Below, one piece after another: positions 20,553 through 28,146 of a stretch of DNA of 64,000 nt (position 1 is the stretch's first letter; every line of letters begins with the position of its first letter). The stretch is from CAWGMT01 sp963823675 (lineage in GTDB: Bacteria > Planctomycetota > Planctomycetia > Isosphaerales > Isosphaeraceae). The stretch covers positions 558,001-622,000 of the forward strand of contig CAWGMT010000013.1 of assembly GCA_963823675.1 (NCBI GenBank). Reading direction: 5' to 3'. The position numbers and the translations under genes are program-made. The notes beneath the pieces were generated by a model. It was given only the letters and a program-made list of their open reading frames with translations, was not told the DNA's origin and ran no database searches.

Positions 20553-20918
20553 ATGACAGACCGGAAGCTCTACCAACGGCTTGGAATCTCTGCCGCCGAG
20601 ATCAGGGCGGCCCTGGACTGCTTTCGACCGATTGCGGACGGCCGGGAGCTCGGAGTTGACGTTGCGTTCTCTCGGACCCTTTGGATCGTGGCGCGGATGC
20701 AGATGGTCCTTGGCCATTTCTTGCTCGATGAGCACGCCGCGTCGCGGTGGCAGGCCACCGTGGTCGTGGCCGAGGTCGAAGGAGAGATTATCTACTTTCT
20801 TTCGATTGATCGACGGAGTGCCGTAGCCGCACAGGACCCAGCCTGCCGGTGGAAAGGGTCAACTATAGTTGGCGCGGACAGACGGGCGCGGGACGATGGC
20901 CCGAAGTGTAACGGATGA
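20553..20918 (+). CDS. Hypothetical protein
   Basis: A 121-codon frame. The first ~85 residues look structured: a helix LYQRLGISAAEIRAALDCF, a segment IVARMQMVLGHFLL and a strand pair VVVAEVEGEIIYFL. After that the frame runs into the inverted repeat at 20861, so the natural C-terminus has probably been replaced by repeat-encoded residues. No family was recognised. Confidence 0.4.
   Translation: MTDRKLYQRLGISAAEIRAALDCFRPIADGRELGVDVAFSRTLWIVARMQMVLGHFLLDEHAASRWQATVVVAEVEGEIIYFLSIDRRSAVAAQDPACRWKGSTIVGADRRARDDGPKCNG
20861..20900. repeat. 40-bp inverted repeat arm (partner 22041-22080)
   Basis: Begins aactatagttggcgcggaca and continues through gacgggcgcgggacgatggc. Its reverse complement matches 22041-22080 at about 37 of 40 positions. 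A gtgtaacggatgatccag motif follows it, and the like is seen again at 20481 and 22112. Confidence 0.8.
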
Positions 20919-20963
20919 TCCAGACACGACTCTTGGCACGCTGTCGGTGCGGAGTATTGGGCC

Positions 20964-21315
20964 ATGCGACTCCCCCGAATGACGACGCGGCGATGGATGA
21001 TGGCAGTGGCGATCGTGGCCCTTATCATTGGAGTCGCCATAGCGATTGATCGGCGGGTCGAAGCGATTCGCGCGGCTGGCCGCCTCTCACGCCGACGTCG
21101 CGATGGAGCACTGGGCTACCCTGATGGCCTTTGGGGGAGACCCGCCACCGCTCAAAGAGATTGAGAAGTTCCCACCTGCCTCGCAGGGGCCGGGCCGGTA
21201 TCTTCACCGTGTGAAGAGCCTGATGGGCTACCACCGGGCGTTGAATGGAAAGTACGACCGAGCTGCCCGATACCCCTGGCTCCGCGTCGAGCCCGATCCG
21301 CCGGAGCCGGAATGA
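20964..21315 (+). CDS. Small single-pass membrane protein, one frameshift
   Basis: From ATG 20964 the protein starts with a basic segment and one hydrophobic helix (MMAVAIVALIIGVAIAI), the typical N-terminus of a planctomycete small membrane family. A one-base change near 21045 moves it to the next frame, where it continues as FARLAASHADVAMEHW and ends LMGYHRALNGKYDRAARYPW plus an acidic Pro-rich tail. The YHRALxxKYxRAARYPWLxVEPDPPEPE end is a pattern I remember from that family. About 116 residues in total. Function unknown; it is inside the 20861-22080 inverted-repeat segment. Confidence 0.6.
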
Positions 21316-21585
21316 ATGTCTGCGGGCGTAATCGGTGATCCATGGGTCACCCGTGCCAGTCATGACCGCACCACAAGCATTGCTTTGCTTGTGGAGTGCG
21401 GACCACCCGCCCACAACCCGGGCAGCGGTTTACCATGGAGATTGCGAATTGTGATCTCTAGATCACCCGTTCCAGATTCTCGCACCGTCTCGCGCCTGGC
21501 TGTCCGCACCAAGTATCGTTCACGCGTCGCGCCTGCCGGACGTGTATTCATGGTCCAATTCTCGGTCCCAGACGCCCGGCGGAGG

Positions 21586-21954
21586 TTAGGGTAGCTTGCG
21601 AATGACGAACCCCAATCCCGCGAAGTACCTCTCGAACCACGCCTGGAAGGCGGCGCATGCCCCCACGAGAAGCAGGGTGCCGCAGACCTGTAATAGTGTT
21701 GCATCGCGCCACTTGAGGACCATAAAACGCCTGATATGCCGGCCCGCGGTCAAGAAGATGACCCCGCATAGCAGGACACCGAAGGTTGCCCCGACGCCAT
21801 TGCGGTGGATCGATATGATCGGCTTCCCGGCCCGTGCCGCCGCAATCGGTGGGTACACCGTCAGAGACGCGAAAAGGGCGCCGAGCCCGAGGCAGAGGAT
21901 GCCGAGGTAACGGACGAACGCATTGCTCTCCAGTGCTTGTTCGAGATGGCCCAT
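21586..21954 (-). CDS. Three-helix membrane protein
   Basis: 122 residues with hydrophobic stretches at about 15-36 (RYLGILCLGLGALFASLTVY), 52-70 (ATFGVLLCGVIFLTAGRHI) and 83-102 (LQVCGTLLLVGACAAFQAWF). No catalytic motif. It is opposed to the small membrane gene at 20964 and both are enclosed by the 40-bp inverted repeat, so they may move or duplicate together. Confidence 0.6.
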   Translation of the reverse strand: MGHLEQALESNAFVRYLGILCLGLGALFASLTVYPPIAAARAGKPIISIHRNGVGATFGVLLCGVIFLTAGRHIRRFMVLKWRDATLLQVCGTLLLVGACAAFQAWFERYFAGLGFVIRKLP

Positions 21955-22040
21955 CGAGAATCCTCGTCACCAAAACCATTGAAACCGGCGTGCATGGCGC
22001 GGGGCCGCCATTCATCCCTGGATAGCCATTTCCAGGCCCT

Positions 22041-22080
22041 GCCATCGTCCCGCGCCCGAATGTCCGCGCCAACTATTGTT
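22041..22080. repeat. 40-bp inverted repeat arm (partner 20861-20900)
   Basis: Begins gccatcgtcccgcgcccgaa and ends gccaactattgtt. It is the reverse complement of 20861-20900 apart from three mismatches, 1.2 kb away. Confidence 0.8.
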
Positions 22081-22280
22081 GAGAGTTTACACGGGGGCTA
22101 TCGCTGAGCGACAATGTGTAAACGGTGATCCAGTCTCCGGAGTTGACAGCTTCTCAACAGCTTGGACGGTCAGGCGTGCTCGCTTCGGTGATGACCAACG
22201 ATCCGTCGAACGCCATGGGGACATCCCCGCCACTCATGGGAACGGTCGCTTTTGACCCGATCCAATTCCGTCGTCGGCCG

Positions 22281-23255
22281 ATGCTTGCGCGGAACTGCAA
22301 CGGTCAGACGGACCTCCCACGACGCTTTTGCGTCCTGTCCCTGATGGCGACGGCCCTCCTGCTGATGACTCCGCCAGGTTGGGGACAGGCCGTCACAGCC
22401 GGCGATCGGGGTGAGCTCACACCTGACACCGGCGAAGCCCAAGAGTCTTCGAAGACAGAGGATCAGGCCCTCGAGGATTTCCTACGGATCTACCGGCTCG
22501 ATCACGACGAGAACCTGAAGCACGTACCCCCGCCTCGGCCGGAGGGTATCCGAGCCTACTGGAGGAAAGAGCGAGCGGGCTTCGCGAACAGCCCTGACCA
22601 ATTCGGCGCGATGACATTCCGCTGGCAGGACCCCGATCGTCTCGTCAACTGGAGCATGACAAGCGCAGACGCGGGTTTCCGGGTGCGGGATCTCCCGAAA
22701 TATCTGGAGATGGACATCTTCCCCGCCGAGATCGATGGTGATCCCGACCTGCTGAAGACTACGGTCGCCGGGGACTGGATCTATCGCGTCGGGACGCCGG
22801 CCGAGCGGATGGTCAGGGCCTTGGAGATCCGGCTTCAGCGTTCTATGAGGAAGTGGATCACCTTGAAACTCCGGACGGTCGAGCGGGACGTCGTGGTCGT
22901 GAGGGGCGAATTTCGCCCGACTCCCGTCGTGGGCCGGGCCAAAAATGAAATCGAGATTTACGGCAAACAGATTGTCGCCGGCGGTGGCGGTGCGGGGGGA
23001 GGCTCCGGCACGTATTCGGAGTTCCTGAAGTGGGTCGGGGAATGGATCGAACGGCCGCTCGTGAGCGAGGTCCAGCCGCCGCCGAAGAATCGGTTCAGTT
23101 GGTTCTACAACGCGAGAAGCCCGTTCACCGAGCAGATGCGCCGAGAGGATCACGACGAGCCGCTGGTGCTGCAGCATCTCCATGAGCAAACCGGTTTGAC
23201 TTTCACGCGTGAGCGCAAGCCGATCCGTATCCTGTTCATCGAGCGAGCGAAATAA
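22281..23255 (+). CDS. Secreted hypothetical protein
   Basis: The frame is open from 22125, but the ATG at 22281 is preferred because it opens a signal peptide (basic start, then RFCVLSLMATALLLMTPPGW and a GQA cleavage site). The mature part (~290 residues) holds a glycine run (VAGGGGAGGGSG) and a C-terminal segment LVLQHLHEQTGLTFTRERKP with an RILFIERA ending. That ending recalls the TIGR03435-like soil-bacterium proteins, but I am not confident of membership. Likely periplasmic. Monocistronic. Confidence 0.6.
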   Translation: MLARNCNGQTDLPRRFCVLSLMATALLLMTPPGWGQAVTAGDRGELTPDTGEAQESSKTEDQALEDFLRIYRLDHDENLKHVPPPRPEGIRAYWRKERAGFANSPDQFGAMTFRWQDPDRLVNWSMTSADAGFRVRDLPKYLEMDIFPAEIDGDPDLLKTTVAGDWIYRVGTPAERMVRALEIRLQRSMRKWITLKLRTVERDVVVVRGEFRPTPVVGRAKNEIEIYGKQIVAGGGGAGGGSGTYSEFLKWVGEWIERPLVSEVQPPPKNRFSWFYNARSPFTEQMRREDHDEPLVLQHLHEQTGLTFTRERKPIRILFIERAK

Positions 23256-23339
23256 CCGCGCGTCGCGGAGCTTGAGAAGTTGCGGTCCGAAGCTTGAGCT
23301 GAGCCTTCCGAGGCGCATCGTCTGCACTATTGTTCATGA

Positions 23340-23575
23340 ATGAGCATCCTGATCGATCGGGATGCGCAATAGAAACTCCTGGGGCGAGTGGCGATCGATG
23401 ACGAGCTCGAGGCTTGAGAATTCACGGAGGCCGTCGGCCGGGAGGGCCCACTATTCGACGGCGTCCGCGAATACCTTCGGACAGGCGATTGTAACGCACT
23501 TCGCCAGGTTAAGACGCGCACGTTCGAGGAAAGCGTGCGGGCAAGGAGGATATGGAAGTTATTGTTCGACGATTA
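23340..23575 (+). pseudogene. Decayed small ORF
   Basis: A single frame starting MSILIDRDAQ contains two in-frame stops (TAG after codon 10 and TGA about 14 codons later) and then runs cleanly as FTEAVGREGPLFDGVREYLR and RTFEESVRARRIWKLLFDD before a final stop. The unbroken stretch has ordinary amino-acid composition and is helical, so this is probably the relic of a small protein. Not recognised. The rest of 23256-23969 shows no gene. Confidence 0.3.
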
Positions 23576-23969
23576 GCGGCCGATGCCAAAGAACCGACGC
23601 GCGACGGCTCACGCGGTCGAACCCAGCGCAACCGTTCATCTACCTGGCCCAATGCCGCGGGCGCCCCACTGGCTTAGGAACATGCTCGGTCTGATCAGGT
23701 CTCCGAGCCAGTGGCCGTCTGCTAGGCTTGCGCCAACAATCCAGTCTGCAATCTCTACAGTGACGCCGGTCTGCCACTGACGCCCTTCCGCACCGATGAC
23801 TGGCCGAGGTTGAGGTAAATTACAGTTGGTGGTCCACTGATCTCGACTGACCCCAGCGACAAGCTCACCAAAATGCAGTACGTGCCCGCGGTGGGAGCTC
23901 GGCGCCGACTTGACGCAATGGGTTGGGTGTGTATCATTCGGTATATATCACTTGTGGGGAGGATCGTTC

Positions 23970-24200
23970 ATGCAGAAGGCCAAGGTGTTTCAAAACGGGC
24001 GCAGCCAGGCGATTCGGTTGCCCAAGGAGTTTCGGGTGGATAGCCCTGAAGTCTACCTCAAAAAGACTCCAGAGGGGTTCCTCGTGATCGCGCGCGACCC
24101 GTGGGACATCTTCGGTGAAGGGGTGAAGGAACTGTCCGATGACTTCATGGCCGGTGGTCGGAGACAGCCCCGGGTTCAGAAGCGAAGCTGGGCGGGATGA
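23970..24200 (+). CDS. vapB: VapB-type antitoxin (AbrB/SpoVT fold)
   Basis: Start at ATG 23970 behind a strong GGGGAGG. 76 residues: KAKVFQNGRSQAIRLPKEFR is the swapped-hairpin AbrB DNA-binding motif of VapB antitoxins, followed by VYLKKTPEGFLVIARD and a C-terminal toxin-binding tail with WDIFGEGVKELSDDFM. The stop overlaps the ATG of the VapC frame (ATGA), the usual coupling. It should autoregulate its own promoter; an AT-rich run with gtatatatcac lies just upstream. Confidence 0.85.
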   Translation: MQKAKVFQNGRSQAIRLPKEFRVDSPEVYLKKTPEGFLVIARDPWDIFGEGVKELSDDFMAGGRRQPRVQKRSWAG

Positions 24201-24477
24201 TCTACCTGCTCGACACGGATATCTTGATTTTCATGATCCGCGGTTTGAAGGCCCGACGGCGACCCGCACAGCGCCAGTGGCGCAGGAACTGGTCGACCGA
24301 TGCCGCCGTAGTGAAATAGCCGGTGATTCGGTGGCGCTGTCCGCTGTAACCGTTTCCGAATTGGAGTTCGGAGCTCGCAACAGCGGCGATTACGAGGCCG
24401 AAATCAGCGCGGTGCACAAGGTCCTCACTCCATTCGATATCTACGACTACGATTGCGTGGCGTGCCCGCCTCAATAG
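24197..24477 (+). pseudogene. vapC: VapC PIN toxin, frameshifted and truncated
   Basis: Opens MIYLLDTDILIFMIRGLKAR with the first PIN aspartate (LDTD). A one-base shift near 24280 moves it to QELVDRCRRSEIAGDSVALS and VTVSELEFGARNSG with the conserved glutamate. The frame then breaks off at FDIYDYDCVACPPQ, where VapC proteins normally continue for ~50 residues including the catalytic DTMIAAHA aspartates. The break is the junction with a foreign fragment (next entry). The toxin is inactive. Confidence 0.8.
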
Positions 24478-24888
24478 ACGAAGACATCTCTGCTCTTGGG
24501 CTTCACCCTGGTGCTGTTTGCTTCGCTGGCTCATTCGCAGGAATTGCCGCAAACCCTGCGCCTGGAGTGGCCGGAGGAAGACTTGTCGGACCGGCTCATG
24601 ACCGGTGCACATCGCTTCGTGGAGCGGAAGATCGCGGAGGCTCCGGCGAAGCGCGCTACGCTGTGGGCGCGCGATTACTCTTCGACGGAGGCGTATGCCA
24701 AGTCGATCGAGCCCAATCGCGCCCGGCTAAAGACAATCCTCGGCGTGGTGGAGCGGATCGCCTGCTGGGTTCGCGTCGCGACCGAGCTCGAGTTTGACGA
24801 GGGCGATGCGACCCGGCGCGTCGATCCGTTGGCAGTTTGGGAGCTTCGCCGCCGCCTGTATGAACTGGGCGGGCCGCCTGTCAAATGA
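24478..24888 (+). pseudogene. Chimeric ORF: alpha/beta hydrolase N-terminus joined to a kinase-WD40 C-terminus
   Basis: Bases 24478-24747 are a diverged copy of the first ~90 codons of the hydrolase gene at 32019 (start codon changed from ATG to ACG; then QELPQTLRLEWPEEDLSDRL, and ATLWARDYSSTEAYAKSIEP). At LKTILGVV the sequence switches without a frame break to VERIACWVRVATELEFDEGD, a near copy of the kinase-WD40 tail at 20250-20390, and ends at that tail's stop. The join falls in a short shared run (gtgga at both parents). This is non-homologous rearrangement, not a natural fusion; no function expected. Confidence 0.85.
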
Positions 24889-24891
24889 CGT

Positions 24892-25592
24892 TCATGCCGA
24901 GACCAGATGCGACAGCGTCACAAACTCATACCCTTGTTCGCACAGCCTGGGAATGAGCCCGTCCATGGCCCGGACAGTCTGACTCTTGTCCCTGTCGAAC
25001 CGCCCCACGTAGCCGTCGTGCGGAATGATGATAGAGCCCGGTTGAACCCGTCGCAGCACTCTCCGGGTTATGATTTCAGGGCCCGGCCCGGCGACATCGA
25101 CCGGAAACGCGTCTCCCACCACGGCGCGATACCCCAACTGTTCCACCGAGTCGAGGACGCGCTTGGTGAATAAGCCGATCGGTGGACGGAGCAAACGGGT
25201 TGGACGTTCAACAGATCGACAATCAACTGATGAGTGCACACCAGCTCATTCCTGATATTAGCCTTGGAAGAGAAGGGCAAGATTCGATGGTGATAGGTAT
25301 GATTGCCGACTTCGTGTCCTTCCTGGACGATGCGACGGCCGATTTCCGGGTGTCTTTCCAGGTTCCGGCCGATCAGAAAGAAAGTTGCCGGAACACGATA
25401 CTCCGCCAATTTCGTCAATAACAGCGGGGTGTACTCGGGATTAGGCCCGTCATCAAACGTGAGGGCGATCTTCTTTTCCGTGGTCCTCACCGAGCAGAGC
25501 ACTCGCCGCGTAAGCAGGGGTACCCACCTCTCTGGACCGATCGTGTAGGCTATGCGACCGTAGAAGTTCGCCAGTGTTCGGATCGGATTCAT
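24892..25592 (-). CDS. Polysaccharide deacetylase (NodB domain), one frameshift
   Basis: From ATG 25592 the N-terminus leads into the NodB homology domain: motif 1 KIALTFDDGPNPEY with the catalytic and metal-binding aspartates, motif 2 HEVGNHTYHH with both metal histidines. A one-base shift near 25195 leads to motif 3 as LLRPPIGLF in the next frame, then IIIPHDGY with the motif-5 histidine. The family removes acetyl groups from chitooligosaccharide or peptidoglycan GlcNAc. No signal peptide, but an N-terminal hydrophobic segment may tether it. All motifs are present, so the shift may be artefactual. Confidence 0.8.
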
Positions 25593-25628
25593 GCGTAAGA
25601 GGAACCTCCACTGCTCCCGCCGGCCAAC

Positions 25629-26357
25629 CTAACGGTCGGTCGGAGTCAGTTCTCGCTCGATGAGTTTGGCGAGCTCGGAGCCGGGCTCCGCGTTGTCGCG
25701 GGCAGTGCGGAATTCGGCGATCGCCTCCGCCAGTTTTCCCTCGTCTCTCAGGGCAAGGCCGAGGTTGTAATGAGCCTCGACGGCGTAGCCGGGCCGGAGC
25801 AACCGGGTCGCCGCGCGGAGTTCGGCGATCGCCTGCGCCAGCTTCCCCTGCTCTCTCAGGGCGCTGCCGAGTTCGGTGTGGACCGTTCCGACGTTGGGAC
25901 CGAACCGGATCGCGGTGCGGAGTTCGGCGACCGCCTCCGCCAGCTTCCCCTGCTTTCTCAGCGCCTTGCCAAGGTTGTTGTAGGCGTCGTAGGCGTAGAA
26001 GTCGCCGGGCTTGAGCCGGATCGCAGTGCGGAATTCGGCGATCGCTTCCTCTAGCTTCCCCTGTTCCTGCAAATCGACGCCGCGGTTGTAGTGAGCGACG
26101 GCGTCGGACAGATTCCCCCGCCGATCCGCAGACCAGAGGCCCCCGAGGAGGATCGCGCCGACGGCCGCGACTGCCGAAGCCAGCGACAGCCTGCGCTTGC
26201 CGCTCGTCCCGTCCGGAGAGGATGGTCAGACCGGGAGATCCTCGCTCTGGCCACCTTGCGTGTCAGACTGTTGGCAGCGCGGGCAGAGGCCCGGCGGCTC
26301 GTCGGCTGAGATTGGGGCACCGCATCGCGGGCACGTCGCGCGGTCTGCTTCGGTCAT
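25629..26357 (-). pseudogene. Zinc-ribbon/TPR protein, paralogue 1, in-frame stop
   Basis: The ATG at 26357 opens a four-cysteine zinc ribbon (CPRCGAPISADEPPGLCPRC), but codon 44 is a TGA at 26226-26228 where the intact paralogue at 30267 has a serine codon. Beyond it the same frame continues with a transmembrane helix (LASAVAAVGAILLGGLW) and about four TPRs with GKLEEAIAEFRTAIRLKP signatures. It is the shortest of the three paralogues. The N-terminal fragment alone would be 43 residues; reinitiation inside the TPR part at MQEQGKLEEA (26072) is possible. Confidence 0.7.
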
Positions 26358-26484
26358 GGGGTCAACTCCGTCGCTAGAATTCAGGGCGGTCGAGAACGTC
26401 GTCTCGACTCTCAGAGGTTAAACGCTTGTTTCAATCAATGTGGTGGTCTTCGTCGGGATTGTCAACGCCCAGTTCGATCGTAAC

Positions 26485-28000
26485 TCAGCGTGGCTTCTCT
26501 GCCGCGGGACTTGCCGGCGGGCCCTGACCTGAGGCATTCGGGCCCGGCTGGCCCAGCAGCTCCGCGGCTTCGGCCCAGAACCGGCGCAGCTCAACGTTCT
26601 TGGGGTCCTTCTCCTTGGTCCAGTCGACTGCCTTGTGGAACCATTTACGAGCCTCGTCCTTGTCGCCCCTCTGCCAGTGCGCCAGAGCTCGGAGGAACCA
26701 GTCGCTGGCATGCGGGTCCTTTCGCAGAGCCATCGCCCGCTCGCCGGCAGCCAGCGACTCGGTCCAGTGCCCCGAACGATACTCGGCAAGTGTGAGCGTT
26801 CTGTAGCTATTTGCCCCGTTCGGCGCGAGCTCGACGGCCTTGCGGGCATGTTGCAGCCCTTCGTCGTAATCCTGCCGCGGCCGCTTGGGAGGGACGACCA
26901 GCGCCCACGCGAGGCCGTTGTGGGCGTCGGCGAAGTCGGGCTCGAGCCGGATCGCCGTGCGGAGTTCGGCGACCGCCTCCTCCAGCTTACCCTGGGCTCT
27001 CAGGGCCGTGCCGAGGTTGTAGTGAGGGCCGGCGAAGTCGGGCTTGAGCCGGATCGCCGTGCGGTATTCGGCGACCGCTTCCTCCGGCTTCCCCTGGTCG
27101 TGCAAGGCGGTGCCGAGGTTGTTGTGGGCGGCGGCGCGGTCGGGCTTGAGCCGGATCGCCGTGCGGTATTCGGCGACCGCTTCCTCCGGCTTCCCCTGGT
27201 CGTGCAGGGCGTTGCCTAGGCTGAAGTGGGCCTCGGCGTCACCGGGATTGAGCCGGATCGCCGTGAGGTATTCGGCGACCGCCTCCTCCAGCTTCCCCTG
27301 GGCTTTCAGGGCGAGGCCGAGGCCGTAGCGGGCGTCGGCGTCGTCGGGCTTGAGCCGGATCGCCGTGCGGAATTCGGCGACCGCTTCCTCAAGCTTCACC
27401 TGCTTTCGAAGGGCGATGCCGAGGTTGTAGTGGGCGTCGGCGTCGTCGGGCTCGAGCCGGATCGCCGTGCGGAATTCGGCGACCGCCTCCTCCAGCTTCC
27501 CCTGGTCATCCAGGGCGGTGCCGAGGCTGGTGTGGGCGTCGGCGTGGTCGGGCTTGAGCCGGATCGCCGTGCGGTATTCGGGGATCGCCTCCTCCGGCTT
27601 CGCCTGTTCGTCCAGGACGTTGCCGAGGTTGACGTGGGCCTCGGCGTAGTCGGGCTTGAGCCGGATCGCCGTGCGGTACTCGGCGACCGCCTCCTCCAGC
27701 TTCCCCGGGCTTGCAGGGCGTTGCCGAGGTTGTAGTGAGCAATGGCGTCGACCCGCTCCTGCGCCTGCCGGTTCCCGAGCCACAGACCCCCCAAGAAGAG
27801 GATCGCGACGACGGCGACAACTGCCGAGGCCAGCGTCAGCTTGCGAAGCGCCCCTCGCGAGTGGGCGCGGGAACGGAGGGATCCTTGCTCTGGCCACCTT
27901 GCGTGTCAGACAAGAGGCAGCGCTGGCAGAGGCCCGCCGGGTCGTCGGACGAGATTGGCGCAGCGCACCGGGGGCAAGCCACGCGGTCTGCATCGGGCAT
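26485..28000 (-). CDS. Zinc-ribbon/TPR protein, paralogue 2, two frameshifts
   Basis: The ATG at 28000 gives the ribbon (CPRCAAPISSDDPAGLCQRC). One base is missing or added near 27850 before LTLASAVVAVVAILFLGGLW, and a T is missing near 27704 (cttccccgggct against cttcccctgggct in its sisters). The remainder is open: about ten TPRs of the KLEEAVAEYRTAIRLKPD type, a degenerate repeat block (YDEGLQHARKAVELAPNG) and a C-terminal stretch ending AAELLGQPGP. Predicted single-pass membrane protein with the TPR solenoid as protein-binding scaffold. Partners unknown. Confidence 0.75.
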
Positions 28001-28146
28001 GGGGTCGGCCTCCGTCGCTGGAGTTCAGGGCCGTCGAGACGTCCTCTCGATTGTAATACGTCAACCGTTTGTTCCGGTAAATGTCTGGGTTGTCGCCGGG
28101 ACTCGCGACGCCCCCGGTCAACGGTGACCCAACGCAGTTTCTCCGC

